Origin: CAVQAH01 sp963784195
Lineage (GTDB): Bacteria > Acidobacteriota > Vicinamibacteria > Vicinamibacterales > 2-12-FULL-66-21
NCBI GenBank assembly: GCA_963784195.1
Contig: CAWARA010000029.1
Span: forward strand, 1-64,000
Reading direction: 5' to 3'
DNA length: 64,000 nt
Positions 46,755 to 57,821 of this stretch are shown here, one piece after another. Below the pieces are notes generated by a model. That model was not told the origin of the DNA and ran no database searches. It saw only the letters and a program-made list of their open reading frames with translations. Numbering within the stretch: the first letter of the stretch is position 1; each line of letters opens with the position of its first letter. The translations under genes and the position numbers were made by a program.

Positions 46755-47983
46755 GCTGCGTAGGCGCAGTTCTGCTCCTTCTCTCTACGTCTGCATCTGC
46801 ACAAATCGACCAGGAGCGCGCTGCGCAGCACTTTCGGGAAGCTGCCGCGTTGTGCGAGCGCGAGGGCGGACGCATCTGGGGTGTGTCGCTCTGCGGACCC
46901 ATGGTGATTGCAGACGCCAAGTCGCAGACCATTGCCACGAATCAGCCACCACCCGACGCCAAGCGGCCGGCCGCGCTGGGATTCGCCAACGCGGCGATGG
47001 ACTGGGGTGGCACGCGCTGGACGACGCTGATCTGGATTGGGCTTCCCGCGAACGAGCTGGATCGCGGCCGCCTCATGGTCCACGAGCTGTTTCACCGCGT
47101 TCAACCGCAACTCGGCTTGTTCCTCAACGATCAGCAGGCGCCACACCTCGACACGCCTGAGGGCCGCTACTGGATGCAGCTCGAGTGGAGAGCACTCGCG
47201 AAAGCACTCGAGTCCTCAGGGTCCGCGCAGTCGAGCGCCATCGGCGACGCGCTTGCCTTCCGCCGCGCGCGTCACGCCGCATTCCAGGGTTCCGCTGAGA
47301 TCGAGCGCGTGCTGGAAGTAAACGAGGGCCTCGCTCAGTACACTGGGACGGTCGTCGTCTATCCGGCCGAGAAGGATGCCGCGGTGGACGCCGCGAAGCA
47401 ACTGGCGCAGGCCGAGAAGAATCCAACGTTCGTCAGAACCTTTCCGTATCCGTCTGGCGCTGGATACGGCGTCCTTCTGGATCGGACGTCACCCGGCTGG
47501 CCACGCAGGTTCAAGCCAACCGATGATCTCGGTCAACTGCTCATGACGGCTGCGCGAATCGAGCCGGCCGCGAGCGCGGACGAAGCAGCGGCGCGATACG
47601 GCGGTGCCGAGCTGAAAATCGCGGAAGCGAAACGGGAGGAGGCGCGTCAGATCCGTGTCGCGGAGCTTCGAAAACGATTCGTGGAAGGGCCCGTGCTCAC
47701 GCTGCCCGCTTCGAACAACAATTCCTTCGTGACGACGGGGATGACCCCGATTCCTGACGCTGGCACCGTCTATCCATCATTCCGGGCGACCGCCGAGTGG
47801 GGGACGCTCGAGTCAGAAGCGACGCTGATGGCTCCCGACCGCAGCAAGCTGACGGTCCCCGGGCCGGCGAAGGTGGAAGGCTCAGTGATTACCGGAAGCG
47901 GCTGGACCGTGAAGCTCGCGCCCGGCTGGATCGTGCGACCAGGCGCACGGGCCGGAGACTTCGAAGTCGTTCGTCAGCAGTGA
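46751..47983 (+). CDS. Secreted gluzincin-type putative metallopeptidase
   Basis: The 410-residue product starts at a GTG overlapping the ADOP stop (GTGA) and has a signal peptide (VGAVLLLLSTSASA). It carries HELFH (H111-E112-x-x-H115), the zinc-binding HExxH motif, and NEGLAQY (E192) about 77 residues later, the spacing and form of the third zinc ligand in gluzincin peptidases. The C-terminal ~100 residues are beta-rich (VKLAPGWIVRPGARAGDFEVV). I do not recognise a named family. Being coupled to an ADOP gene, it could be cargo of or partner to the permease. Confidence 0.6.
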   Translation: MSCVGAVLLLLSTSASAQIDQERAAQHFREAAALCEREGGRIWGVSLCGPMVIADAKSQTIATNQPPPDAKRPAALGFANAAMDWGGTRWTTLIWIGLPANELDRGRLMVHELFHRVQPQLGLFLNDQQAPHLDTPEGRYWMQLEWRALAKALESSGSAQSSAIGDALAFRRARHAAFQGSAEIERVLEVNEGLAQYTGTVVVYPAEKDAAVDAAKQLAQAEKNPTFVRTFPYPSGAGYGVLLDRTSPGWPRRFKPTDDLGQLLMTAARIEPAASADEAAARYGGAELKIAEAKREEARQIRVAELRKRFVEGPVLTLPASNNNSFVTTGMTPIPDAGTVYPSFRATAEWGTLESEATLMAPDRSKLTVPGPAKVEGSVITGSGWTVKLAPGWIVRPGARAGDFEVVRQQ

Positions 47984-47989
47984 CGCGGA

Positions 47990-48670
47990 CTACGGCCGCC
48001 CCTTCCACCCGTTACCTTGATACTCCATATAATCCGCGGTTCGTTGCGCAACGTCGTGGCCGTGCAGCCGCTCGACGATGTGCAGGGCGAGGTCGATGCC
48101 TGAGCTGAGGCCGCCGGCTGTGTAGAGTTGGTCGTCGCTCTTCACGAACCTCAGGCCGCGCTGCAGCTTTACGGCTGGGTATTTCTGAGCGAAGTGCTCG
48201 TAGAAGTCATGATGGGTCGTCGCCGCCTTCCCGTCGAGCAGGCCAGCCGCGGCGACCTGAAAGGCGCCGGTGCACACCGAGAGCACCAGGGCCTTGTCGT
48301 GATGTACCCTTCGCAACCAGTCGCGCAGCTCGGGCCCGCCGCGCTGTGCGGGGACGACGACGATGCCCGGGAGCGGTGCGTCGGCGAACGAGTAGTCCGG
48401 CGTAACCGTCATGCCCCCCGACGTGCGAATCGGCGCCGTGCTCGTGCCAACCGTAAAGAGCTCGAAGGCGTTCCGGTTTCCGTCCAGCACCACGTCCTGA
48501 AACACTTCCCACGGACCGGCAAAATCGATCATCGTGGCGCCCTGGGTCAGCACGAAGGCGACGGTTGTCGTGCCGTTCGCGCGTGGTTGGTCGCGTGGCG
48601 TATCGCGAGGGATGACCGCGCCGGCGATCATCACGAGGGTCAGACCGACGCAGGTCGAAAGGATCTTCAT
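47990..48670 (-). CDS. DJ-1/PfpI-family protein with signal peptide
   Basis: A signal peptide (LSTCVGLTLVMIAGAVI) precedes a DJ-1/PfpI glutamine-amidotransferase-like domain. VAFVLTQGATMIDFAGPWEVF is its first strand and LVLSVCTGAFQVAAAGLLDGK contains the nucleophile-elbow cysteine; ATTHHDFYEHF supplies a nearby histidine. Relatives include secreted isonitrile-hydratase-like proteins and AraC-type sensor domains. The substrate is unknown. Its stop is seven bases from the gluzincin stop, convergent. Confidence 0.8.
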   Translation of the reverse strand: MKILSTCVGLTLVMIAGAVIPRDTPRDQPRANGTTTVAFVLTQGATMIDFAGPWEVFQDVVLDGNRNAFELFTVGTSTAPIRTSGGMTVTPDYSFADAPLPGIVVVPAQRGGPELRDWLRRVHHDKALVLSVCTGAFQVAAAGLLDGKAATTHHDFYEHFAQKYPAVKLQRGLRFVKSDDQLYTAGGLSSGIDLALHIVERLHGHDVAQRTADYMEYQGNGWKGRP

Positions 48671-48677
48671 GGTCACC

Positions 48678-51104
<2,427 letters not shown>

Positions 51105-51141
51105 GCTGAAAAGTCCTGTATCGCAGGGTGAATTCGACGTC

Positions 51142-51183
51142 CTTGTAGATTGTCTACAAGAACACTTGTCGACAATCTACAAG
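51142..51183. promoter_or_regulatory. Tandem operator-like palindromes upstream of an ADOP gene
   Basis: CTTGTAGATTGTCTACAAG (51142-51160) and CTTGTCGACAATCTACAAG (51165-51183) are two inverted-repeat sites separated by four bases. Together they also make a perfect 13-base outer inverted repeat (51142-51154 with 51171-51183). The position before the ADOP start suggests cooperative binding of a dimeric repressor. The symmetric ACAAG/CTTGT half-sites recall BlaI/MecI- or CopY-type operators, but the regulator is not in this window. Confidence 0.6.
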
Positions 51184-51266
51184 AGAGTGCGGTCCGGCGT
51201 CAACTGGGAGTGGCGCGGAACCGGATATCAGCGGGGATAAGTGGTGGGACGGTTTGTAGCCGTTTT

Positions 51267-51389
51267 CGTGGTCCGTAGTCCGTGGTCCGTGGCTCGTCGC
51301 TCGTAGCTCGAAGACCTGGTCGGACCTCCGGGCTCTCCGAGCTACGAGCGACGAACCACGGACTACGGACTACGGACTACGGACTACGG
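51267..51389. repeat. Palindromic heptamer array, CGTGGTC / CGGACTA type
   Basis: Left-arm units CGTGGTC, CGTAGTC, CGTGGTC, CGTGGCT, CGTCGCT, CGTAGCT face right-arm units CGAGCTA, CGAGCGA, CGAACCA, then four CGGACTA. About 41 of 44 aligned positions pair, around a ~27-base loop; the mismatches seen are transitions. It fills the gap between the upstream region of the ADOP gene and the stop codon of the alpha/beta hydrolase gene. Confidence 0.88.
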
Positions 51390-51391
51390 TT

Positions 51392-52564
51392 TTAAGTCTT
51401 TTTCAGCTCTTTGATCTTCTTTTCCGCGCTTTCTTTAATCGCCGTGCGGAGCTCGTCGGTGACCTGCGTGTCGGCTGCGAGCAGCGTCAGCGCCTTTTCG
51501 GCGAGCTTCAGCGCCTCGGCGCGGTTGCCGGCCGCGAGGTGCGCGTCCGAGAGGCTGTCGTAGGTGTTGGCCGACTTCGGATACGCATCCACGTTCATCT
51601 CGAAGACCGCAATTGCGTTCTTGTTGTCCCCGTCCTGGAGGAGCTGATAGCCGTAGGCGTTCAGCTCCGCCTCAGGGAAGAGCACGAGCTTCGGATCGCG
51701 TTTCTTGGTGGCGTCGTAGATCGCCCGCGCCTTTTCCACGCCGCCGGGCTGGGACCTCAGCGCCTTCCAGAACTCCTCGACCGGCGTCGGCTGCGGCGGA
51801 GGGCCCGAGACCGTCAGCGTCGCTGGCGCATTGCGGAGGTGGCCATCGAACCAATCGAGGATCATCGGCTGGAGGCCCTTTTCGACGGCGAACATGTCGG
51901 TGCCATGGCCCGCGGCCTTGTACTCCACGAACTTGTTCTGCGGATTGCGCGACCAACCCATGATCCACCGCATGCCAGAGACGATGTTGCCGTCATCGAG
52001 GCTGGCGGCCATCAGGACCGGCAGGCCGGGCGTCGTGCGGAGGTACTCACGGGCTTCCGGCGAGGCGCCGCCGCTCAGAAGCACCACTGTTTTCACCTCG
52101 GGGTGGCGCTGTCCGAGCATCAGCGACTGATTGACGCCGCAGCTTGCACCGGCTGCACCGATGCGATCGCGATCGACGCCGGCCTGGCTCGTCAGCCAGG
52201 TGAACGCGGTGTCGATGTCGCCGGGCCACTTCTGCGCGATGACCCCCTGCTGCTGCTGAAACGACTCGAAGCGATCGCCGCCGCTTTCGCCGAACCCGCG
52301 ATAGTCGATGGCCAGGACGTGATATCCGCGCTTGGCGGCGTCGGCCGCCAGCGACGACCAGGCGGTGCGGTCGCGGTTGCACTGGTGAAGGAGCATGATG
52401 CCGGGTCCTGGCTTGCCCGGCGAGAAGTAGGTGCCTTTCAGCGGGGTGCCGTCGGCGGCCTTCAAGGCCACGGGTGTCATGCCCGCCGGCGACTGCGCGG
52501 CGGCCACCGCCGCCACACCTGCCACGGCCACGCAGAGCACGAATCGGGTCGCAAACCTGAGCAT
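51392..52564 (-). CDS. Secreted alpha/beta hydrolase with C-terminal TPR-like region
   Basis: The 390-residue product has a signal peptide (FVLCVAVAGVAAVAAAQ), then an alpha/beta-hydrolase (dienelactone-hydrolase-like) domain: GIMLLHQCNRDRTAWSSL, VLAIDYRGFGESGG, nucleophile elbow GASCG with serine, and AAGHGTDMF with the likely catalytic histidine. Residues ~290-380 are two to three TPR-like helical pairs (AYGYQLLQDGDNKNAIAVFEM, YDSLSDAHLAAGNRAEAL). AGGAGAG precedes the ATG. The substrate is unknown. Confidence 0.82.
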   Translation of the reverse strand: MLRFATRFVLCVAVAGVAAVAAAQSPAGMTPVALKAADGTPLKGTYFSPGKPGPGIMLLHQCNRDRTAWSSLAADAAKRGYHVLAIDYRGFGESGGDRFESFQQQQGVIAQKWPGDIDTAFTWLTSQAGVDRDRIGAAGASCGVNQSLMLGQRHPEVKTVVLLSGGASPEAREYLRTTPGLPVLMAASLDDGNIVSGMRWIMGWSRNPQNKFVEYKAAGHGTDMFAVEKGLQPMILDWFDGHLRNAPATLTVSGPPPQPTPVEEFWKALRSQPGGVEKARAIYDATKKRDPKLVLFPEAELNAYGYQLLQDGDNKNAIAVFEMNVDAYPKSANTYDSLSDAHLAAGNRAEALKLAEKALTLLAADTQVTDELRTAIKESAEKKIKELKKT

Positions 52565-52675
52565 GAGAACTCTCCTGAGATTCGCGCCGCCTTCCGGCGA
52601 CGTCGGCCGATTCTCCTCCCAATGGCGGGGGCGGGTCCGGGGGTTGTGACGAGACGCAAATTGGAGGGACAGCAG

Positions 52676-52717
52676 GCACGTGCCACGTGCCACGTGCGAC
52701 GTGCGACGTGCGACGTG
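52676..52717. repeat. Heptamer array, CCACGTG / CGACGTG type
   Basis: Six 7-base units (GCACGTG, CCACGTG, CCACGTG, then CGACGTG three times) lie between the divergent starts of the hydrolase and AraC genes. Each unit contains ACGTG, so neighbouring units can pair with each other. The same CGTGCGA word occurs at 58359. Confidence 0.85.
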
Positions 52718-52761
52718 CGTTACGAGCGGAATGACGTAAACTGCCCAGGGGTTCAGAGACC

Positions 52762-53595
52762 ATGGCGCAGGCGTCGCGCAGCGAACGTGTCGAGGCGGTC
52801 AGCTTCGGGAGCCCGAGCTTTCGAAGCGTAGAGGCTGGTGGTCTGCTCGTCACCGACGCGTTGTTTCCGCCCTGCGCCTATCTGTCCCCACACGTCCACG
52901 ACCGGGCCTGTATCGCCACGACGCTGAACGGCAGCTTCGACTCACGGATGCGCGGCAAGCCGTACTGGTCCGAGTCGTCGATGATGTTGTGCGAGCCGGC
53001 CGGCGAGCGCCACGACAACCGTATCGGCAGCGCAGGGGCGCGCGTGCTGATCGTCCAACCCGATGGATACCGCTTCGAGCTCGTCCGCCCGTTCGTGTCG
53101 TTCCTCGAGGAGATCAACCACCGCGGTGCCCCGGACGTCGCATCCATCGCGCGTCGCCTCAGCGTCGAGATCGCCCAGCCCGACAACCTGACTCCTCTTG
53201 CGGTCGAAGGCCTGGCGCTGGAGCTGATCGCCACGGCAGCGCGAGCGTTCGAAACCGAAACCCGCGAGTCCGCACCGGCGTGGCTCTGTCGCGTGCGGGA
53301 CTGCCTGCACGACGACATCAGCGCGGCACCGTCACTGACGAGGCTTGCCAGCCTGGCGGGTGTGCACCCTGGCCACCTGACGCGCGAGTTCCGCCGACAT
53401 TTCGGCCGCTCGATTGGTTCGTACCTGCGCAACCTGCGGCTCGACTGGGCCACGCGGCGGCTCGTCGAGTCCGACGACCCGCTCGCCGACATTGCGTCGT
53501 CAGCCGGCTTCGCCGATCAGAGCCACTTCACGCGATCGTTCCGCCAGGCGTTCGGCTGCACGCCATCAATCTATCGAGCGCGAGCCCGCGACTAA
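52762..53595 (+). CDS. AraC-family transcriptional regulator
   Basis: The 277-residue product has an N-terminal cupin-like sensing region (ALFPPCAYLSPHVHDRACIATTL, with histidines and an aromatic core) and a C-terminal double helix-turn-helix (SLTRLASLAGVHPGHLTREFRRHFGRSIG, ADIASSAGFADQSHFTRSFRQAFG). AraC members of this kind usually activate nearby genes in response to a small molecule. It is divergent from the alpha/beta hydrolase, a possible target. Confidence 0.9.
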   Translation: MAQASRSERVEAVSFGSPSFRSVEAGGLLVTDALFPPCAYLSPHVHDRACIATTLNGSFDSRMRGKPYWSESSMMLCEPAGERHDNRIGSAGARVLIVQPDGYRFELVRPFVSFLEEINHRGAPDVASIARRLSVEIAQPDNLTPLAVEGLALELIATAARAFETETRESAPAWLCRVRDCLHDDISAAPSLTRLASLAGVHPGHLTREFRRHFGRSIGSYLRNLRLDWATRRLVESDDPLADIASSAGFADQSHFTRSFRQAFGCTPSIYRARARD

Positions 53596-53614
53596 TCGGA
53601 TCAGAGCGGCAGAT

Positions 53615-53739
53615 CGTAGTCCGTAGTCCGTAGTCGTTCGTGGTTCGTTGCTCGTAATACCCATAACCCCACCGGGCTCTTCGAGCAACGAGCTACGAAC
53701 CACGGACTACGGACTACGGAGACGACGGACTACGGACTA
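53615..53739. repeat. Palindromic heptamer array, CGTAGTC / CGGACTA type
   Basis: Left arm (53615-53654) CGTAGTC, CGTAGTC, then CGTGGTT, CGTTGCT; right arm (53682-53719) CGAGCAA, CGAGCTA, CGAACCA, CGGACTA, CGGACTA, with a further partial copy to 53739. It sits between the convergent stops of the AraC and lipoprotein genes and overlaps the end of the lipoprotein frame. It is the third member of the group at 37671 and 51267. Confidence 0.88.
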
Positions 53740-54326
53740 GGGTTTGACTTGAATGTTCCCCTGCGTGACTGGCCACGTGCGCGCATTAGCGTCCGCCCAT
53801 GGCTGCTGTCTGCAGGTACCTCCGCCGACGACGGGATCATGAGGTCACCCTCGAAGCCCGTGAACGACGTGCGGTCTGGCTCCGCGCCCGATCCTTCGCC
53901 GGAGTCGAGGACCCGGAACCAGATATCGTGACCAGGCTGGTGACGAGCCGTCTGGAAGGCAGGATCCTCCGAGAGGTTCTCGGTGATCACGCCGCCAATC
54001 CAGGCCCGGCGGTTGATCGGATCCACTGAGACACAGGTCACATCTCCCCGAAACCCGATGGCGAGCCCTCCAGCGGTCAGCTGGATGTGCAAGTTCCCGT
54101 GAACCCCGCCGTTGTTCGCAACCGCCGAGAACGCGAATTGCGTGTCGAACGTGTTCTGCAGCGAATAGTGGCCGCCGCCGTTTGCGGCCGCGGATGGCCC
54201 GCCCGCGGCGGCGCCACCCACAACCGCCGCTGCTGGTTCATCGAGGGCGCGGGGCGCTATGGGCGACTGACAGGCGGCGAGGGCACTTGCTGTTGCCGCC
54301 AGCATGAACAACTGAACTTTGCGCAT
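53730..54326 (-). CDS. Putative lipoprotein, possible C-terminal frameshift
   Basis: The 198-residue product has a lipoprotein signal (LFMLAATASALAACQS, lipobox LAAC). The mature part is a small conserved beta-rich domain (HYSLQNTFDTQFAFSAVANNG ... GDVTCVSVDPINRRAWIGGVI). A GGAGGAG ribosome site precedes the ATG. Near 53800 the other frame gives a more natural end, WADANARTWPVTQGNIQVKP with a stop at 53737-53739, so one base is probably lost or gained there. The function is unknown. Confidence 0.65.
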   Translation of the reverse strand: MRKVQLFMLAATASALAACQSPIAPRALDEPAAAVVGGAAAGGPSAAANGGGHYSLQNTFDTQFAFSAVANNGGVHGNLHIQLTAGGLAIGFRGDVTCVSVDPINRRAWIGGVITENLSEDPAFQTARHQPGHDIWFRVLDSGEGSGAEPDRTSFTGFEGDLMIPSSAEVPADSSHGRTLMRARGQSRRGTFKSNPSP

Positions 54327-54410
54327 GGAATCTCCTCCACCGCTGAAGGTATGGCGGCTCGGGTGGAGAAGTCTTGAACGAAGGGCGCGTCCTGGAACGG
54401 GGGACGCGCT

Positions 54411-54443
54411 CCAACTCCCAACGGCCAACTCCCAACTCCCAAA
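54411..54443. repeat. CAACTCC heptamer arm left of the IS110 remnant
   Basis: Units CAACTCC, CAACGGC, CAACTCC, CAACTCC, CAAAGG. It is the same word as the palindrome at 17791, with the facing arm displaced to 55862-55892. The following ~50 bases (54460-54510) are purine-rich with repeated AGTAGGG/GGAGTAG words. The rest of the ~440-base gap before the transposase start shows nothing recognisable. Confidence 0.75.
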
Positions 54444-54769
54444 GGAGAGTCGGAAAGATGGTTAGTAGGGGGAGTAGATGAGGAGTAGGGAGGGCTGCGG
54501 GGGACGTAGGTGCCGGCGCTTAGCCGACTGAGTGACCTAGGAGGGAGGCATGTGTTGCGCCCGCTAGCGTGCGCGGCGCGCGCGGAGAACGGGCGGAGCG
54601 ACTCCCACGCGACGAGTTCGTGCCAAGCGATCTGCTGCGGTGCGTGACACTCGGCGCATCGGCCGCAACGCATCGACCGTCGACGCGCATGCCTGTGGGA
54701 AGTTGCGCTTCGAGCGCCAGTACAAGGGTGATGCATCTCACGGCACGGCCGGGCAGAACAGGAGAGCGC

Positions 54770-55737
54770 GTGTCAGACACCTTCGCGTGGTATTTGGGAA
54801 TTGATTGGGGAAGTGAGGTGCATCATCTCTGCCTGTTGGATCGCACCGGGCAGGTCTGTGGAACGCGTCCCGTCGCGCACACGGCACCGGCGATTCACGA
54901 GGCGCTGCAATGGGTTCGCGACCGCACCGGCGTGCCGCTGACGGAGATTGCGGTCGGTATCGAAACGCCACGCGGGGCACTGGTGGATACGCTCCTCGAG
55001 CTGGGCTGGTGCGTGTTTGCGCTGAACCCCAAACAGCTCGATCGATTTCGCGATCGCTTTACCACCGCGGGCGCGAAAGATGACCGACGCGATGCGCACG
55101 TGGTCGCCGATGCGTTGCGGACCGATCGGCGGAGAATTCCGCACCGTTCGCGCGGATGATCCTACGGATCATTCAGTTACGCGAGTTGTGTCGCATCGTG
55201 GAAGACCTGCAGGTCGAAGAACGACGGTTGGGCAATCGGCTGCGGGAGCAGCTGTATCGGGTGAACGCGCCCTGGCTGTCGCTCAGTCCCGCGGCCGACG
55301 AGCCCTGGCTGTGGACCGTCTTGGCCGCGACACCGCACCCGGCGAGCTGGCCACAGTTGCCGCGGCGGCGCATCGCGCCAGCCCTGCGCACGCATCGCAT
55401 TCGGCGGCTGACTGCCGAGGACGTCGTCACCGTCCTCCGCCAGCCCACGCTCGCGGTCGCCCCCGGCGTCGCGGATGCGGTGGAGATGCGGATTGCGTCG
55501 ATGGTCCCCCAGCTGGTCTTGATCCACGAGCAACGGACCAGGGCGGAACGGCAGATCGATCGCCTGTAGGAGAAACTGGCGGCGGCTGACGCCAGCGAGG
55601 GCGAGCGCCGTGAGCATCGTGACGTCGAGATTCTCCGCTCCCGGCCAGGTGTCGGAAGAATGGTGACCGCCACGATGCTCACCGAAGCCGCTGGGCCGTT
55701 GGTACTCGCCGCGCGCGCGAGCGCAGCGAGGGTATGA
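54770..55737 (+). pseudogene. IS110-family transposase remnant
   Basis: The GTG-started first part has the DEDD catalytic domain: WYLGIDWGSEVHHLCLLD, AVGIETPRGALVDTLLELG and TTAGAKDDRRDAHVVADALR. Two frame changes follow around 55130-55165, then RIIQLRELCRIVEDLQVEERRL and a long helical region. A TAG at 55567 (RQIDRL-stop-EKLAAAD) interrupts the frame. The start of the Transposase_20 domain (VEILRSRPGVGRMVTATMLTEAAGPL) is present, but the rest is missing. The element is dead. IS110 elements lack ordinary inverted repeats and none were found. Confidence 0.82.
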
Positions 55738-55861
55738 GCGGAGCACGTTTTCCGGCTCGCGGAAGTCGTCCTCGGACGGACAAGGCCGGCGCTGCGTCGG
55801 CAGCCGCACAGCCGGCGTGGTACAGCGCGGGACCTCTGCGAGGAAACCCGCCAATCAGATA

Positions 55862-55892
55862 CGTTGAGAGTTGGAGGTTGGGAGTTGACAGG
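55862..55892. repeat. GGGAGTT heptamer arm right of the IS110 remnant
   Basis: Units GAGAGTT, GGAGGTT, GGGAGTT face the CAACTCC arm at 54411-54443 in inverted orientation. Together they look like one CAACTCC palindrome whose loop now contains the IS110 remnant. The array lies just after the 3' end of the response regulator gene. Confidence 0.65.
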
Positions 55893-55905
55893 TTTCTGGC
55901 TTGTC

Positions 55906-56559
55906 TCAGACCAGTCCCAAATCCCGCGCCCTGAGCGCAGCCTGCGTCCTGTCTCGGACGTCGAGCTTGGCGAGGATGTTCGTCACGTGGTTCTTGACCG
56001 TGCCTTCGGCAAGGCAGACGCGGTCCGCGATCTCCTTGTTCGACGCGCCACGCGAGAGAAGGGAGAGGATCTCGCGCTCGCGCGGCGACAGTGAGATCAC
56101 CAGGGCTTCTGCCAGCGGGGGACCTGATTCCATGAGGCGAGCCATCGCGCTGACCACGCGTCCGGTGACGGTGCTCTGCAGGAACGATTCGCCGCGGGCG
56201 GCGGCATGTATGGCCGCGACGAGCGTCTCGAGCGAGACGTCTTTCAGCAAATACCCGGACGCACCCGCACGCAGCGCCCCAAACAGGTTCCCGTCGTCGT
56301 CGAACGTCGTCAGCGCCAGGACGGCGACGTCCGGGGACGATTCGCGCAGCTTCGCGGTGGCGTGGATGCCGTCCATCAGGGGCATGCGCAGATCCATCAG
56401 GACGACCGACGGCTGGAGCTGTTCGACGAGTTCGAGCACCTCCAGCCCGTTGGCCGCCTCGCCGACGATCTCGATGTCGGGCCGCGTCGACAGCAGCGTC
56501 CGCAGGCCCTCGCGGAACAGTGCCTGGTCGTCGGCCAGAACAATCCGGACTGCGTTCAC
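55906..56559 (-). CDS. NarL/FixJ-type response regulator
   Basis: The 217-residue product has a receiver domain (VRIVLADDQALFREGL, phospho-acceptor aspartate in VVLMDLRMP, conserved T and K in LALTTFDDD and GYLLKD) and a LuxR-type helix-turn-helix (LSPREREILSLLSRGASNKEIADRV, EGTVKNHVTNILAKLDVRDRTQA). Its start overlaps the end of the kinase gene, so the two form a two-component pair. Confidence 0.93.
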   Translation of the reverse strand: MNAVRIVLADDQALFREGLRTLLSTRPDIEIVGEAANGLEVLELVEQLQPSVVLMDLRMPLMDGIHATAKLRESSPDVAVLALTTFDDDGNLFGALRAGASGYLLKDVSLETLVAAIHAAARGESFLQSTVTGRVVSAMARLMESGPPLAEALVISLSPREREILSLLSRGASNKEIADRVCLAEGTVKNHVTNILAKLDVRDRTQAALRARDLGLV

Positions 56560-57689
56560 CCCTGAAGCTCCATTCCAAGAACGAAACCAGCGCCAGGCGA
56601 GGTTTCGAACGCCACCGTGCCGCCAAGCTGCTCCGCGCGCTCGCGGATGCCGGTCAGCCCGAATCCGCCGTCGAGGACGTCAGTGCCGCGACCGTCGTCG
56701 CGCACCGACAACCTGATGCGGCCTTCCGGCTTGAACGCCAGCATGATTTCCACTTCCGTCGCTGCGGCATGCCGCCGGACGTTCGTCAACGCTTCGAGCG
56801 CCGTGCGGTGCAGTGCCAGGGCCACACCGGCGCTGACGGAACGCGGTGCGCCCTGGAGCGTGAACTTCGCGCGGAACGATTCGTCACGAACCGCCGACAC
56901 GAGCGACGCGAGCTGCTCCTCGATACCCTCGACCCGGCTGTTTTCTCGCAGCGCTTTGACGGACTGGCGGACGGCCGTCAGCCCGTCCTTGGCGAGCGCC
57001 TGCGCGCGATTGACCGCGAGAAGCCCGCGCTCCGGATCCGCCTGCATCACCGCGCGCGCGGCCTCGAGCTGCACGTGGATGACGGTCAGGTAGTGTCCAA
57101 GCGTATCGTGGATTTCGCGCGCGAGACGGTTGCGTTCGTTAGCGGCCGCCAGCTGCGCGACTTCCGCTGATAACTTCTCGACCCGCTCGCGCGCTTCACG
57201 CTCGCGTGCGGCAAGCGCGACGTAGACAACGACGAACACCACCGCTGCCGTAGCCGTTGCCAGATTCCGGAACCAGTAGGGCCACGTCGGAATCCACGTG
57301 AGGTTGCCGCTCACGCCTCCAATCACGAGGATGCAGAAGAACGTCGCCCAGAGCCGTGGAAGCAGGAGGACAGCCTGTGCGGCCAGCGGCAGCAGGATCA
57401 GCGGGACGAGCCCGTCGCGCACCAGCGAGTTGATCCGCATGCCGATCGTGAACTCGATCAGCAGGTAGGCGAGCGACACGGGGAGGCTGCCGGTATTCCT
57501 GGCATAGCGATAGCCCCAGACCCCGAGTGCCAGATAGATGACGCTCAACACGCCGCGCTCGCGGATGTGCGACGGCCCCCAGGCCGTTGGCGTCAGCGCG
57601 ATCAGTATCAGGTAGCCTGCCGCCACGATCGCGACGAACGCGCGATAGCCGACGATGTCGCCGGCGTAGGAAGAGCGTTGAGTGTCCAC
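56556..57689 (-). CDS. DesK/NarX-type sensor histidine kinase (HisKA_3)
   Basis: The 377-residue product has about six membrane helices in its first ~180 residues. A HisKA_3 domain (ANERNRLAREIHDTLGHYLTVIHVQLEAAR, H box REIHDTLGH) and a HATPase_c domain (LHRTALEALTNVRRHAAATE, DDGRGTDVLDGGFGLTGIRERA) follow. It should phosphorylate the NarL-type regulator encoded by the overlapping gene. The GTG at VDTQRSSY is the chosen start; upstream frame sequence is not protein-like. The signal is unknown. Confidence 0.88.
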   Translation of the reverse strand: MDTQRSSYAGDIVGYRAFVAIVAAGYLILIALTPTAWGPSHIRERGVLSVIYLALGVWGYRYARNTGSLPVSLAYLLIEFTIGMRINSLVRDGLVPLILLPLAAQAVLLLPRLWATFFCILVIGGVSGNLTWIPTWPYWFRNLATATAAVVFVVVYVALAAREREARERVEKLSAEVAQLAAANERNRLAREIHDTLGHYLTVIHVQLEAARAVMQADPERGLLAVNRAQALAKDGLTAVRQSVKALRENSRVEGIEEQLASLVSAVRDESFRAKFTLQGAPRSVSAGVALALHRTALEALTNVRRHAAATEVEIMLAFKPEGRIRLSVRDDGRGTDVLDGGFGLTGIRERAEQLGGTVAFETSPGAGFVLGMELQG

Positions 57690-57821
57690 GCCGGCAGTAT
57701 GCGCAAGGTGGAGCCGTCGTGACAAGGCACATGACCTTAACGTGACCTCTGGCACATGCGGGCGCCTGCAGCGCCCACATAGCATCAGCCTGGGACGCTG
57801 AACGTTCCAGGAGGTATTTCG

